Shown here piece after piece: positions 42,314-49,781 of a DNA stretch of 51,959 nucleotides. Source of the stretch: Pseudomonadota bacterium (GTDB lineage: Bacteria; Pseudomonadota; Alphaproteobacteria; Rhizobiales; Beijerinckiaceae). Under the pieces are notes generated by a model. It saw only the letters and a list, made by a program, of their open reading frames with translations. It was not told where the DNA came from and searched no databases. Position 1 is the stretch's first letter. Each line of letters opens with the position of its first letter. The DNA lies in contig JAEXGT010000046.1 of NCBI GenBank assembly GCA_023450615.1, positions 1-51,959 on the forward strand. The letters run 5' to 3'. A program made the translations under genes and the position numbers.

Positions 42314-43216
42314 TTACAATCCCAGCCGCGCCCAGGCGGACCGCTCCTCCAACGCCCCCACCACCTCGGCGGGGTCGATGAGGCTGTTCCCCGTCACGGC
42401 GCGGCGGCCTATGAGGCGAGCCAGCAACGGCGGGCGAGCGGGCTCGATCATGCGGAACTGCACCTTCTCGCCGAAGCGCTGGCGGAGAATGGTGCGGATG
42501 TCGCCCAGCCCGTCGACGAGGCCGAGATCCACCGCCTCGGCTCCGACCCAGAAGGCGCCGGAGAAGAGATCCTCATAGGAATCGTTGAGCTTCTCTCCCC
42601 TGCGGGTCTTCACGAGATCCACGAAGACCTCATGGATCTTGCGCTGAAGTCCTTTCAGGCGGGCCACCTCTTCCGGGTTCTCGGGCTTGAACGGGTCGAG
42701 CATCGCCTTGTTCTCACCAGCCGTATGCACGCGCCGCTCCACGCCGATGCGGGCGATCAGCTCCTGGAAGCCGAAGCCAGCCGACACCACGCCGATGGAG
42801 CCCACGATGGAGGCGGGATCCGCATAAATCTCGTCCGCCGCGCAGGCGATCATGTAGCCGCCGGAAGCCGCGGCATCCTCCACGAAGGCGAGAACCGGGA
42901 TCTCCTTTTCTTCCGACAGGCTGCGGATCCGCTTGAAGATCAGGTGCGACTGGGCCGCCGATCCGCCGGGGGAATTGATGACGATGGCGACCGCCTTCGC
43001 ACCGGGCACGGCGAAAGCCCGCTCCAGCATCGTGGCCACGTTCGACATGGCCAGCCCCGACCGGAACGGCATGACGGCACCGATGGCGCCCGACAGGCGA
43101 AGCACCGGCACGATGGGATGAGCATAGCTGCGGTACCGGCCAGGAAGAAGAAACTGGAGGCGAGATGGAAGCATAGAGGAGAGAAATGTCTGAGCCATAG
43201 CCATTATGTAGTGCAT
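42314..43216 (-). CDS. sppA: S49 family signal peptide peptidase (SppA-like)
   Basis: The 300-residue product is a short SppA/SohB-type S49 peptidase with a ClpP/crotonase fold. VPVLRLSGAIG begins the domain, INSPGGSAAQS holds the substrate strand, FVEDAAASGGYMIACAADEIYA carries the nucleophile Ser, and GENKAMLDPF carries the general-base Lys. These enzymes digest cleaved signal peptides in the membrane. A classical N-terminal anchor helix is weak here, so soluble or peripheral location is possible. It is upstream of glyQ-glyS on the same strand. Three ATG codons (43216, 43204, 43198) compete and none has a strong ribosome site. Confidence 0.9.
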   Translation of the reverse strand: MHYIMAMAQTFLSSMLPSRLQFLLPGRYRSYAHPIVPVLRLSGAIGAVMPFRSGLAMSNVATMLERAFAVPGAKAVAIVINSPGGSAAQSHLIFKRIRSLSEEKEIPVLAFVEDAAASGGYMIACAADEIYADPASIVGSIGVVSAGFGFQELIARIGVERRVHTAGENKAMLDPFKPENPEEVARLKGLQRKIHEVFVDLVKTRRGEKLNDSYEDLFSGAFWVGAEAVDLGLVDGLGDIRTILRQRFGEKVQFRMIEPARPPLLARLIGRRAVTGNSLIDPAEVVGALEERSAWARLGL

Positions 43217-43295
43217 GCCGTGAAGCTTCCCAAGATGAACATATCGTTAGGGAAAGTTTCGGCCTTCGTTCAGTTAAGTTCGCTTAAAGATTCAG

Positions 43296-43312
43296 CATGG
43301 ATAATATCCATG
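43296..43312. promoter_or_regulatory. Perfect 17-bp palindrome CATGGATA-A-TATCCATG
   Basis: The palindrome lies 49-65 bp upstream of the small secreted-protein gene at 43361, in the divergent gap from sppA. Its centre contains a TAATAT that could be a -10 box. The exact symmetry and position suggest an operator over the promoter. The binding protein is unknown. Confidence 0.5.
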
Positions 43313-43360
43313 CCCACATGCCGCCTCGACGATACACCTAGCGGCTAAGGAGAAATTGAC

Positions 43361-43684
43361 ATGCGCAAGCTGCTTATTGGTCTTCTCGGTTTCGCCACCC
43401 TTGGTCTGGGTGTCTTCTCAGCTCCGCAGGCCGAGGCCCAGCCCTATTACGGCCACCGCCGTCCGGTCGTGGAATACCGTTCTGGTCCCGTCGTGGTGCG
43501 CCACGTGGATCGCAGGCCCCATTACCGCCCCGGCCCGGCCTATCGCCCCGCCCCGGCCTATCGCCCGGTTCGCGTGGCCCGCCGCTGCTGGGCCGAACCC
43601 CGCCGGGTGTGGAACGGCTACCGCTGGGTTCACCGTAGCGTCCAGGTCTGCCGCACGGTCCGCGGCCCCGGCCCTCGCTGGTAA
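43361..43684 (+). CDS. Small secreted basic protein, Arg/Tyr/Pro-rich
   Basis: The 107-residue product has a Sec signal peptide cleaved after AEA (about residue 26). The mature protein, about 80 residues, is very basic, with repeats of the form YRPGPAYRPAPAYRPVRV in the middle and a C-terminal block with two Cys (RRCWAEPRRVWNGYRWVHR and VQVC). The Cys may pair. TAAGGAG lies upstream of the start. A strong terminator follows. It recalls small periplasmic RYR-type proteins common in Hyphomicrobiales, function unknown. Confidence 0.78.
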   Translation: MRKLLIGLLGFATLGLGVFSAPQAEAQPYYGHRRPVVEYRSGPVVVRHVDRRPHYRPGPAYRPAPAYRPVRVARRCWAEPRRVWNGYRWVHRSVQVCRTVRGPGPRW

Positions 43685-43706
43685 ACGATTGCCGATCATT
43701 TCCATC

Positions 43707-43732
43707 AAGGGCGCCTTCGGGCGCCCTTTTTT
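43707..43732 (+). terminator. Rho-independent terminator
   Basis: AAGGGCGCC (43707-43715), loop TTCG, GGCGCCCTT (43720-43728), then a run of T to 43732. The perfect stem, stable UUCG tetraloop and T-tail make this a textbook terminator, 23 bases after the secreted-protein gene. Confidence 0.93.
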
Positions 43733-43741
43733 ATTGTATGG

Positions 43742-44395
43742 TCAGCCATTCTTCTCTCGTCGCAGGCCAGAGAAGAAGGTGTCGAAATCCGAGACGCGGA
43801 GCATCTCTTTCAATCCACTGCCGTCATCCTGGTAATAGACCACCTCCGGCTCCCCCTCCGGCCCGCGTGTCCTGTAATCGAGACAGAGAAATGTGTCCCA
43901 GCCGTGCCGGGACAGAACAATCACCCGATCCGCATCTGTCATGAGATTGCGATAATCCTGCTCATCGTCACCGAAATCAGTGATGTCCGCGAGTTCCTCC
44001 AAGGTTTCCAAGCGATTGGGCGGCAAGATGTCTCCATCAAGGAGAACACGATGCCAGTCGTCGAAGGAAGGGCCGGGTGCAGACACACGCGGATACTAGG
44101 CAAAGTTGGTGTAACCGCCTTTGCTGCGTTCGTAGAGCAACCTGAGGCGCCAAGGAAACTTGATCCCGAATTTTGCCTCGGCATCCTGAATAAGATCGAC
44201 AGGAGCCCGGGCCTTAGCTTCGCTCGCCAGGGCCCAATGATCGCCTCCCCGCCAGAACGTCTCGATGCTGGGAGAATCGTTTTCCAGTAAAAGCATCTTC
44301 TGTGTCCTTAGACTGCTCGTCTGCCCAGACGCCACGTCTATGGACTGCGCGGCACCGATAAGAAATAAGCCAATAGCAATTATATATTGTATCAT
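43742..44395 (-). pseudogene. SMI1/KNR4 (SUKH)-like protein interrupted by an in-frame amber codon
   Basis: Two pieces in the same reading frame, 44395-44099 and 44095-43742, are separated only by a TAG at 44096-44098. The first has a hydrophobic N-terminus (residues 1-22, signal-like) and then IQDAEAKFGIKFPWRLRLLYERSKGGYTNFA, which looks like the N-terminal half of a SUKH/SMI1 domain. After the amber codon the frame continues YPRVSAPGPSFDDW, then DADRVIVLSRHGWDTFLCLDYR, GPEGEPEVVYYQDD and VSDFDTFFSGL, typical of the C-terminal half. Joined length is about 216 residues. SUKH proteins are often immunity proteins against nuclease toxins. A signal peptide is unusual. The 5' flank is AT-rich, a sign of transfer. 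A GTG at 44086 could restart the second half. Confidence 0.72.
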
Positions 44396-44434
44396 TCTTA
44401 TCGTATTTTCCCCATCCCATATTTTAGAACCCGC

Positions 44435-45172
44435 TTAGCTGAGAAATGCCTCACCCCAGTGCAGAGCCTGCGCTTCAGGCGTGAATCGCCCGTCAAGACC
44501 ATTCAGAATCACTGGCGGCAGGACGCTCAAAGGCGCGCGGCTGCCCTTGGTCCCGGAGAGCAGGAACCGGATGGCTGGACGTCCCTGATCAGGATGCACG
44601 AAGCGAAGCTCGATCCCGCCGATCCCATTCAACGATGCAAGGCACTCGGCTAGACGGTCGGCCCGGTGAATCAGCACGAAGCGCCCCTTGAGCTTCAAAA
44701 GGCCCGAGCAGGCTCGAAGCCAGGCCTCAAGCCCTCCCGCCGGCAGGGCATGAGCCGCCGCCCTGCCCTTGTCGGGCGAGATGCGGGCCTGCCCTTCTTC
44801 CAGGAAGGGCGGATTCGTCAGGACGATGTCGGCGCTTTCAGGAAGCAGGCCGGCCGTAACGCGCGATGCCTTCTCCAGCAGGTCCGCCACGGCAACCTGC
44901 CCCTCGATCTGATTGACCACACAATTGCGACGGCAGAGTTCAGCGAGTTCCGAATCGCGCTCAACAAAGACGTACCGGGCATTCCTCTCCCTCGCCGCGA
45001 CCATCAGGCCGACCGCTCCGGTGGACGCTCCGACATCCATCACCACATCGCCCGGCTTCACGGGGGCGCTGGCGGCCAGCAACACCGCATCCGTACCCGC
45101 ACGGTGCCCCTTGGCGGGTTGGGAGAGGTGCACGCGCCCTCCCAACAGTAAATCCTGCGTGATCTCAAGCAT
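44435..45172 (-). CDS. TrmN6-like tRNA (adenine37-N6)-methyltransferase family protein
   Basis: The 245-residue protein is a class I SAM-dependent methyltransferase. LLGGRVHLSQPAKGHRAGTDAVLLAAS is the family N-terminal signature, VMDVGASTGAVGL forms the SAM loop, and DIVLTNPPFLEEG carries the NPPF catalytic motif for methylating an exocyclic adenine nitrogen. In E. coli the homologue modifies A37 of tRNA1Val. In Alphaproteobacteria the exact RNA target is not established by sequence. It overlaps the upstream DUF2007 gene by 8 bp. Confidence 0.88.
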   Translation of the reverse strand: MLEITQDLLLGGRVHLSQPAKGHRAGTDAVLLAASAPVKPGDVVMDVGASTGAVGLMVAARERNARYVFVERDSELAELCRRNCVVNQIEGQVAVADLLEKASRVTAGLLPESADIVLTNPPFLEEGQARISPDKGRAAAHALPAGGLEAWLRACSGLLKLKGRFVLIHRADRLAECLASLNGIGGIELRFVHPDQGRPAIRFLLSGTKGSRAPLSVLPPVILNGLDGRFTPEAQALHWGEAFLS

Positions 45173-45389
45173 GCCGCAGCTCTGCGCCGAGGCCTGCGTC
45201 GCGTATCAGGCGGCAAGCTTGATTCACATCATCCTGAAGAACGAGGATTCTCTTGGGAAATGCCCCCATCATGGCCTCGATGGCACTCATGTGCATATCT
45301 GCCACCAGCACATGGATGTTGGCGTCTTCCAATAAGGATTGTAGGAAGCCGATCACAACGAGATCGTTGGTGCGGACGATTTCGACCAT
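45165..45389 (-). CDS. DUF2007-domain protein
   Basis: The ATG at 45389 gives 74 residues, all within a DUF2007 domain: VEIVRTNDLVVIGFLQSLLEDANIHVLVADMHMS and the ILVLQDDVNQACRLIRDAG end. The family folds like a small ferredoxin-like unit and is sometimes called putative signal-transducing, without a defined role. An in-frame ATG at 45446 is upstream but adds a non-homologous leader. Its overlap with the methyltransferase gene indicates a two-gene operon, divergent from the polyprenyl synthase gene. Confidence 0.85.
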   Translation of the reverse strand: MVEIVRTNDLVVIGFLQSLLEDANIHVLVADMHMSAIEAMMGAFPKRILVLQDDVNQACRLIRDAGLGAELRHA

Positions 45390-45557
45390 CGGCTTCGTGC
45401 CCTTTCCTTGCGTCAGGCGTTTGCTTTGCAGCATGGAAAGTGCCATGCCACTTAAAAGTTAGAGTAAAAACCGCCCTGTGATGAGGTTTCGTTACCTGAT
45501 CCGGGACGGGCTTCATATTCCTACCGGTCCTCAGAACCGGCAACCCGGGTTTGGCAC

Positions 45558-46577
45558 GTGGGCGTCGTCGTTCCGTTCGAAGATAAACACCCCGAGAAGA
45601 ATGCGAGCATCGAGAAGCTCGTTTCCCTTGTGGCCTCCGACATGGAACGGGTCAATGCGATGATCCTGTCGCGCACGGGCTCCGAGGTCACCATGATCCC
45701 GGAGGTGGCGAACCACCTCATCTCTTCGGGCGGCAAGCGCCTCCGCCCCATGCTGACGCTGGCGACCGCCGGGCTCTCCGGTTACGAAGGCGACGGGCAT
45801 GTGAAACTCGCCGCCGCTGTCGAATTCATGCACACGGCCACCCTCCTCCACGACGATGTTGTGGATGAGAGCGACATGCGCCGGGGCAAGATCGCCGCCC
45901 GCATCAAGTGGGGCAACGAGGCGAGCGTGCTCGTGGGCGATTTCCTGCTGGGCCAAGCCTTCCGCATGATGGTGGAAGTGGGCTCGCTGCGCGCCCTCGA
46001 CATCCTCTCCGCCGCGGCGACCGTGATCGCCGAGGGCGAGGTGATGCAGCTTGCCGCCGCCAAGAACACCGAGACCACGGAAGACGAATATCTCGCGGTC
46101 ATTCGCGGCAAGACGGCGGAACTCTTCGCCGCCGCCTGCGAGGTCGGCCCCGTCATCGCCAACCGCCCGAAGGCCGAGCAGACCGCCTGCCGCTCCTACG
46201 GCATGAATCTCGGCATCGCCTTCCAGCTCATCGACGATGCGCTCGATTATGGCGGCAAGGCCGCGACGCTGGGCAAGAACGTAGGCGACGATTTCCGCGA
46301 GGGTAAGATCACCCTGCCCGTCGTTCTCTCCTTCCGCCGTGGCACGGACGAGGAGCGCGCCTTCTGGAAGCGCGTTCTCGAGCGAAGCGAGATCGAGGAT
46401 GCGGATCTCGAACAGGCCATCGCTATCATGCGCCGGCACAGGGCTCTCGAGGATACGGTGGAGCGCGCCCGCCATTACGGCGCCATGGCGCGCGATGCAC
46501 TCGCCCTCTTTCCGTCGGGCCCGATGAAGCAGGCCCTGCTGGAGACAGTGGATTTCTGCATCGCCCGCGCTTACTGA
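45558..46577 (+). CDS. Long-chain polyprenyl diphosphate synthase (octa-/decaprenyl type)
   Basis: The GTG at 45558 gives 339 residues. SSGGKRLRPMLTL binds IPP, HTATLLHDDVVDESDMRRG is the first aspartate-rich motif, and IAFQLIDDALDYGG the second. The small residues before the first motif are those of octaprenyl/decaprenyl synthases (IspB/DdsA). These build the ubiquinone side chain, usually Q10 in Alphaproteobacteria, though chain length cannot be read reliably. The divergent partner is the DUF2007 gene. ispE, which makes the precursor, is encoded 2.2 kb further on. Confidence 0.93.
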   Translation: MGVVVPFEDKHPEKNASIEKLVSLVASDMERVNAMILSRTGSEVTMIPEVANHLISSGGKRLRPMLTLATAGLSGYEGDGHVKLAAAVEFMHTATLLHDDVVDESDMRRGKIAARIKWGNEASVLVGDFLLGQAFRMMVEVGSLRALDILSAAATVIAEGEVMQLAAAKNTETTEDEYLAVIRGKTAELFAAACEVGPVIANRPKAEQTACRSYGMNLGIAFQLIDDALDYGGKAATLGKNVGDDFREGKITLPVVLSFRRGTDEERAFWKRVLERSEIEDADLEQAIAIMRRHRALEDTVERARHYGAMARDALALFPSGPMKQALLETVDFCIARAY

Positions 46578-46613
46578 GCATAGCAGGCTTGTTCTTTTTA
46601 CAGAACAATCCGG

Positions 46614-46641
46614 TTGACATAAAATTCAGACGGATTAGAAC
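46614..46641 (+). promoter_or_regulatory. Sigma-70-type promoter for the metQ leader
   Basis: TTGACA (46614-46619) is a perfect -35 box. TAGAAC (46636-46641) after a 16-base spacer matches four of six -10 positions. The expected start is near 46648, just before a perfect hairpin and the SAM-II aptamer. A short inverted repeat TTGTTCT/AGAACAA at 46589-46608 lies directly upstream and could be an operator or weak terminator of the preceding gene. Confidence 0.7.
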
Positions 46642-46649
46642 AACCTTGT

Positions 46650-46669
46650 CTTGAGGCACATGCCTCAAG
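46650..46669 (+). other. Perfect 9-bp hairpin at the 5' end of the metQ transcript
   Basis: CTTGAGGCA (46650-46658) and TGCCTCAAG (46661-46669) pair perfectly (physically an 8-bp stem with a 4-base loop). It lies between the predicted transcription start and the SAM-II aptamer. It may stabilise the RNA 5' end or help the aptamer fold. Confidence 0.6.
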
Positions 46670-46670
46670 G

Positions 46671-46724
46671 CCGCGGTGATTTGAGACGAGCAGCTTGCCC
46701 CGCGTGATCAAAGGCTAAAGCGCC
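46671..46724 (+). promoter_or_regulatory. SAM-II riboswitch aptamer
   Basis: The element has the SAM-II layout: stem P1 CGCGG (46672-46676) with CCGCG (46700-46704), the conserved TGATTTG right after the 5' strand, GCAGCTTGC in the loop, then TGATCAAAGGCTAAAGC, the 3' tail that forms the pseudoknot and SAM pocket. SAM-II is typical of Alphaproteobacteria and lowers expression of methionine genes when S-adenosylmethionine is plentiful. It sits upstream of metQ, a methionine uptake gene, which agrees with the assignment. I base this on consensus memory, not a covariance search. Confidence 0.85.
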
Positions 46725-46755
46725 ACGAGCGGCTTCCGCCTCGTGGTTCACGAGG
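46723..46755 (+). promoter_or_regulatory. Three-arm mutually exclusive hairpin (riboswitch expression platform candidate)
   Basis: Arm A CCACGAG (46723-46729) can pair with arm B CTCGTGG (46740-46746). Arm B, as CCTCGTG (46739-46745), can instead pair with arm C CACGAGG (46749-46755). Arm A touches the aptamer tail, and arm C includes the GAGG upstream of the 27-codon ORF. SAM binding could hide A, leave B free to pair with C and mask the ribosome site. The pairings are seen; the switching is inferred. Confidence 0.5.
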
Positions 46756-46765
46756 ATTGAGGGCT

Positions 46766-46849
46766 ATGACGCGATTGATCTCCACATTGGCATTCATGCC
46801 GAACCCGCAGCCATCCCTGGCTGAGCGGTGTCGTCGCCTTAGCGCCTGA
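46766..46849 (+). CDS. Possible 27-codon leader ORF between the riboswitch and metQ
   Basis: ATG at 46766 to TGA at 46847-46849 encodes MTRLISTLAFMPNPQPSLAE and seven more residues. GAGG and GAGGG lie 10 and 2 bases upstream. It ends 76 bp before metQ. The product is not recognised and is not rich in Met, so simple attenuation by Met codons is unlikely. It may be a translated coupling element or chance. Confidence 0.35.
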   Translation: MTRLISTLAFMPNPQPSLAERCRRLSA

Positions 46850-46925
46850 TCTTCCATTCCCAACCAGAACCACATGTCCGGCTTCGTGTTGAAGCCCAGA
46901 CGAATCTTGCCTGAAAGGTACTCCT

Positions 46926-47732
46926 ATGTCCGTTTTCACCCGCCGCACCCTCTTGTCCGCGACTTTCGCGCTCGGTGCCGTCGTCGCTGCGGCGCTGCCC
47001 GCCGTGGCTCAACAGAAGAGCATCAAGGTCGGCGTCATGTCCGGCGCAGAGGAAGAGGTGGCGCAGGTCGTCAAGAAGGTTGCTGCCACCAAGGGCCTGA
47101 ATGTCGAGCTGGTGCCCTTCTCCGATTATGCTCTCGTGAACGAGGCGCTGGACCGCAAGGACCTCGACGCCAATGCGTTCCAGCACAAGCCCTACCTCGA
47201 TGCGCAGATCGCGGCGCGCGGCTACAAGATCGAGCCAGTCGGCTTTACCTTCGTGCAGCCGATCGGCCTCTATTCCAAAAAGGTGAAATCCGTTGCCGAC
47301 CTGCCTAAAGGCGCGAAGATCGGCATTCCGAACGATCCGAGCAACGGCGGCCGCGCGCTCAATCTTCTGGCCCAGGAAGGCATCATCAAGCTGAAGGACG
47401 GCAAGGGCCTGTCGCCGAGCCTGCTGGACATCGCTGAGAACCCGAAGAACGTGCAGTTCTCCGAACTCGATGCCGCTCAGCTCCCCCGCGCCCTGCCTGA
47501 TCTGGATGCTGCCGTGATCAACACCGACCACGCGCTCAATGGCGGCCTCGACATCCGCAAGGACACGATCGCTGTAGAGAAGCGCGAGGGCAATCCTTAC
47601 GCCAACTTCGTCGCCGCTCGTCAGGGCGACAACCGCCCGGAGATCAAGACCTTCGTGGAGGCTTATCAATCGCCTGAAGTCGCGAAGTTCCTGGACGAGC
47701 GCTTCAAGGGCGCCATCATCCCAGCCTGGTAA
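46926..47732 (+). CDS. metQ: Methionine ABC transporter substrate-binding protein (NlpA/MetQ family)
   Basis: The 268-residue product has a Sec signal peptide (Arg-Arg, cleavage after AVA near residue 28) and no lipobox, unlike E. coli MetQ. The NlpA fold is clear: IKVGVMSGAEEEV, SDYALVNEALDRKDLDANAFQHKPYLD, FVQPIGLYSKK, GAKIGIPNDPSNGGRAL, DAAVINTDHALNGGL and a KREGNPYANF segment. It binds methionine for the MetNI importer. No metN or metI is in the window; the next gene is on the other strand. The SAM-II aptamer upstream supports methionine-linked control. A good terminator follows. Confidence 0.93.
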   Translation: MSVFTRRTLLSATFALGAVVAAALPAVAQQKSIKVGVMSGAEEEVAQVVKKVAATKGLNVELVPFSDYALVNEALDRKDLDANAFQHKPYLDAQIAARGYKIEPVGFTFVQPIGLYSKKVKSVADLPKGAKIGIPNDPSNGGRALNLLAQEGIIKLKDGKGLSPSLLDIAENPKNVQFSELDAAQLPRALPDLDAAVINTDHALNGGLDIRKDTIAVEKREGNPYANFVAARQGDNRPEIKTFVEAYQSPEVAKFLDERFKGAIIPAW

Positions 47733-47754
47733 GAACCAAGCCTCAATCATGGCA

Positions 47755-47789
47755 AAAGCCGGATCATCTCAACGATGGTCCGGCTTTTT
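47755..47789 (+). terminator. Rho-independent terminator of metQ
   Basis: AAAGCCGGATCAT (47755-47767) pairs with ATGGTCCGGCTTT (47775-47787) with one G-U pair and a 7-base loop, followed by T residues to 47789. It lies 22 bp after the metQ stop and shows that metQ is transcribed without metNI. It may also serve the convergent gene. Confidence 0.9.
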
Positions 47790-47810
47790 CTTTGTGCTAG
47801 GCCCGGATGC

Positions 47811-48704
47811 TCAGACGGCGGCGGGAGCTTCCAACTTTCTCAGCAATCGCGCCGCTCTCACGCGCAGTTGCAGATCGGCGTCGCTCGACGCGATGGCCTC
47901 ACCTTCCGGCGGAGGCTCGAAACCGTCGGCGATTTGATTCAGCGTGGCGTGCAGGGCGGCATCATCGAAGCCCAATCTTTCCGCCGCGAAGACCGCATCG
48001 TAACGAACCCAAGGATGTGGATCCGCAAAGCCCCTGTCGAGGAAGGCGCGGATATCGAGCAGCGGATTCTCGCGCTGCCCCATGAAGCGGATCGCCGTGT
48101 AAGCGACGCGGCGCACATGGAAGCTCTCTTGATGGGCCGCACATTGCTCGATCAGCGGAATGGCGAATCCGGGCGTCTGCTTGGAGATCTGCGATGCGAG
48201 CTGAAAGATCCGCACCGGCATGACGACGGAGGACGAGGCGAGATCGTCGATCTCTTCGAGAATGGAGAGCGTATCGTCCGGCGCGGAGGACATGGCGAAC
48301 AGAGACTTCAGCACCGCAGCCGCAGCGAAGAAGATTGCCGTCACCGCAAGCAGCACAACCTCGTGCATACCGAAGACCGTGAAGCCTGCACGCCCGGTCA
48401 CGATCGCGGCAAGACCGAAGAACAGCAGATAGAAGACACCGACCGCAATGGTTTGGGTCACCACCGTGACCAGCATCTGCCGGACGACCTTGCTCAGGCA
48501 CGACGTGGACGAGGCATAGGCCCACAGCGCCCTGCGCTCGATGACATAGGCTCCGGCGAAGATCAGTCCGCCCCAAGGAACAACCCAATAGGACAACTGG
48601 CGAGCGCCCGCATAAGCGATGCAGATGAGCCCCGCGAGTCCAAGCAGCTTAGGCAGGTGCGCGCGCCAGCCACCTTTGATGTCCATGGTCTCGTCGGAAT
48701 CCAA
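47811..48704 (-). CDS. Membrane protein with C-terminal HEAT-like region, unknown function
   Basis: The 297-residue product has four hydrophobic segments in its first half (about residues 18-36, 41-55, 75-98 and 112-135). A soluble C-terminal half follows with helix pairs recalling HEAT-like repeats: FHVRRVAYTAIRFMGQ, HPWVRYDAVFAAERLG and LQLRVRAARLLRKLE. Such repeats bind proteins. I do not recognise a named family. It is convergent with metQ and lies 104 bp upstream of no partner on its strand, so it is probably monocistronic. Confidence 0.75.
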   Translation of the reverse strand: MDSDETMDIKGGWRAHLPKLLGLAGLICIAYAGARQLSYWVVPWGGLIFAGAYVIERRALWAYASSTSCLSKVVRQMLVTVVTQTIAVGVFYLLFFGLAAIVTGRAGFTVFGMHEVVLLAVTAIFFAAAAVLKSLFAMSSAPDDTLSILEEIDDLASSSVVMPVRIFQLASQISKQTPGFAIPLIEQCAAHQESFHVRRVAYTAIRFMGQRENPLLDIRAFLDRGFADPHPWVRYDAVFAAERLGFDDAALHATLNQIADGFEPPPEGEAIASSDADLQLRVRAARLLRKLEAPAAV

Positions 48705-48807
48705 AATCGCCCCCGTCTGATAAGGAGGGCAGGTTCATAATTTTATATCGTAACATTTACAATGATTTTTGGAGGCTGCTTCACGGTTGGGCGAACAATC
48801 CCTCAAC

Positions 48808-49680
48808 CTATTGCAGTTCCGTCGCCTCGATCCACCATTCCGGTCGATGGATCATCACGAAGCGGGCGGCCCTCTCCGCAGCTTCAGCATCATCATAAAG
48901 CCCGAAGACCGTCGCGCCGGAACCGGACATCCGGACGAGGCGGCAGGCTTCGGTCCGCGCGACGAGATCAAGCGCCTCCGCGATGACCGGCTGCACTTTG
49001 AGAGCGGGAAGCTGAAGGTCGTTGCGTGAATCCTTGAGGATTCGGAGAACACCATCGAAGGAATTGGCATCGGCAGCAGGATGGCTCATTCCCTGCAAGG
49101 ATTGCCCCCGCTGTAGCCCGAGCGCCTTGAACACCGCTGGGGTTTCAACCGGTATGCGGGGATTGACCAGCACCGAGAAGAACGGGGGCAGCGGCAAGGC
49201 TGGTCCAAGCTCCTCACCGATGCCGCGCATCATGCGGGCACAAGGCTCGAGACAGACAGGCACATCCGCTCCCGTGAGCCGTGCCGCGTCGCGAATAGCG
49301 GGATGCGAAAGCGGCAGATCGTTGAGTTGCGCCAGCAGCCTCAAAGCCGCCGCCGCATCGGATGAGCCTCCGCCGATCCCCGCAGCTACGGGCAAGCGCT
49401 TGACCAGATGAAACGCGCCAACCTTGAGGCCTTCCACACGCTGCGCCAGAAGCCGCGCCGCTTTCAGGACGAGATTGTCCGCATCGCTTCCCGCCAGCGC
49501 GGCGGTCGGCCCGCTGACCTGCAACGAAAGCCCGGGACCTGGGACAAGATGAAGATCGTCTCCCGCGCTCGCAAAAGCCACAAGGCTTTCAAGGGCGTGA
49601 TAGCCATCCGCCCGCCGCCCCAGGACATGGAGCGTCAGGTTGATCTTGGCGGGCGCGCGGGTGGAAAGAGAATGCGACAT
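48808..49680 (-). CDS. ispE: 4-diphosphocytidyl-2-C-methyl-D-erythritol kinase
   Basis: The 290-residue GHMP kinase has APAKINLTLHVLGRRADGYH near its start with the catalytic Lys, the phosphate-binding PVAAGIGGGSSDAAAALRLL, the catalytic Asp in GADVPVCL, and a final MSGSGATVFGLYDD loop. It phosphorylates CDP-ME in the non-mevalonate (MEP) pathway for isoprenoids. The length is normal. The polyprenyl synthase at 45558 uses its end products. A palindromic element separates it from the TPR protein gene upstream. Confidence 0.95.
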   Translation of the reverse strand: MSHSLSTRAPAKINLTLHVLGRRADGYHALESLVAFASAGDDLHLVPGPGLSLQVSGPTAALAGSDADNLVLKAARLLAQRVEGLKVGAFHLVKRLPVAAGIGGGSSDAAAALRLLAQLNDLPLSHPAIRDAARLTGADVPVCLEPCARMMRGIGEELGPALPLPPFFSVLVNPRIPVETPAVFKALGLQRGQSLQGMSHPAADANSFDGVLRILKDSRNDLQLPALKVQPVIAEALDLVARTEACRLVRMSGSGATVFGLYDDAEAAERAARFVMIHRPEWWIEATELQ

Positions 49681-49781
49681 GGCCCATCCATGCCCGAGAG
49701 AGGGATGATTGAAAAGACGCCCCCCTCATCGAGCCTCGAACCCGACACCCCAGTCCGCGCGTTGGGGCGCCTGAAACGACA

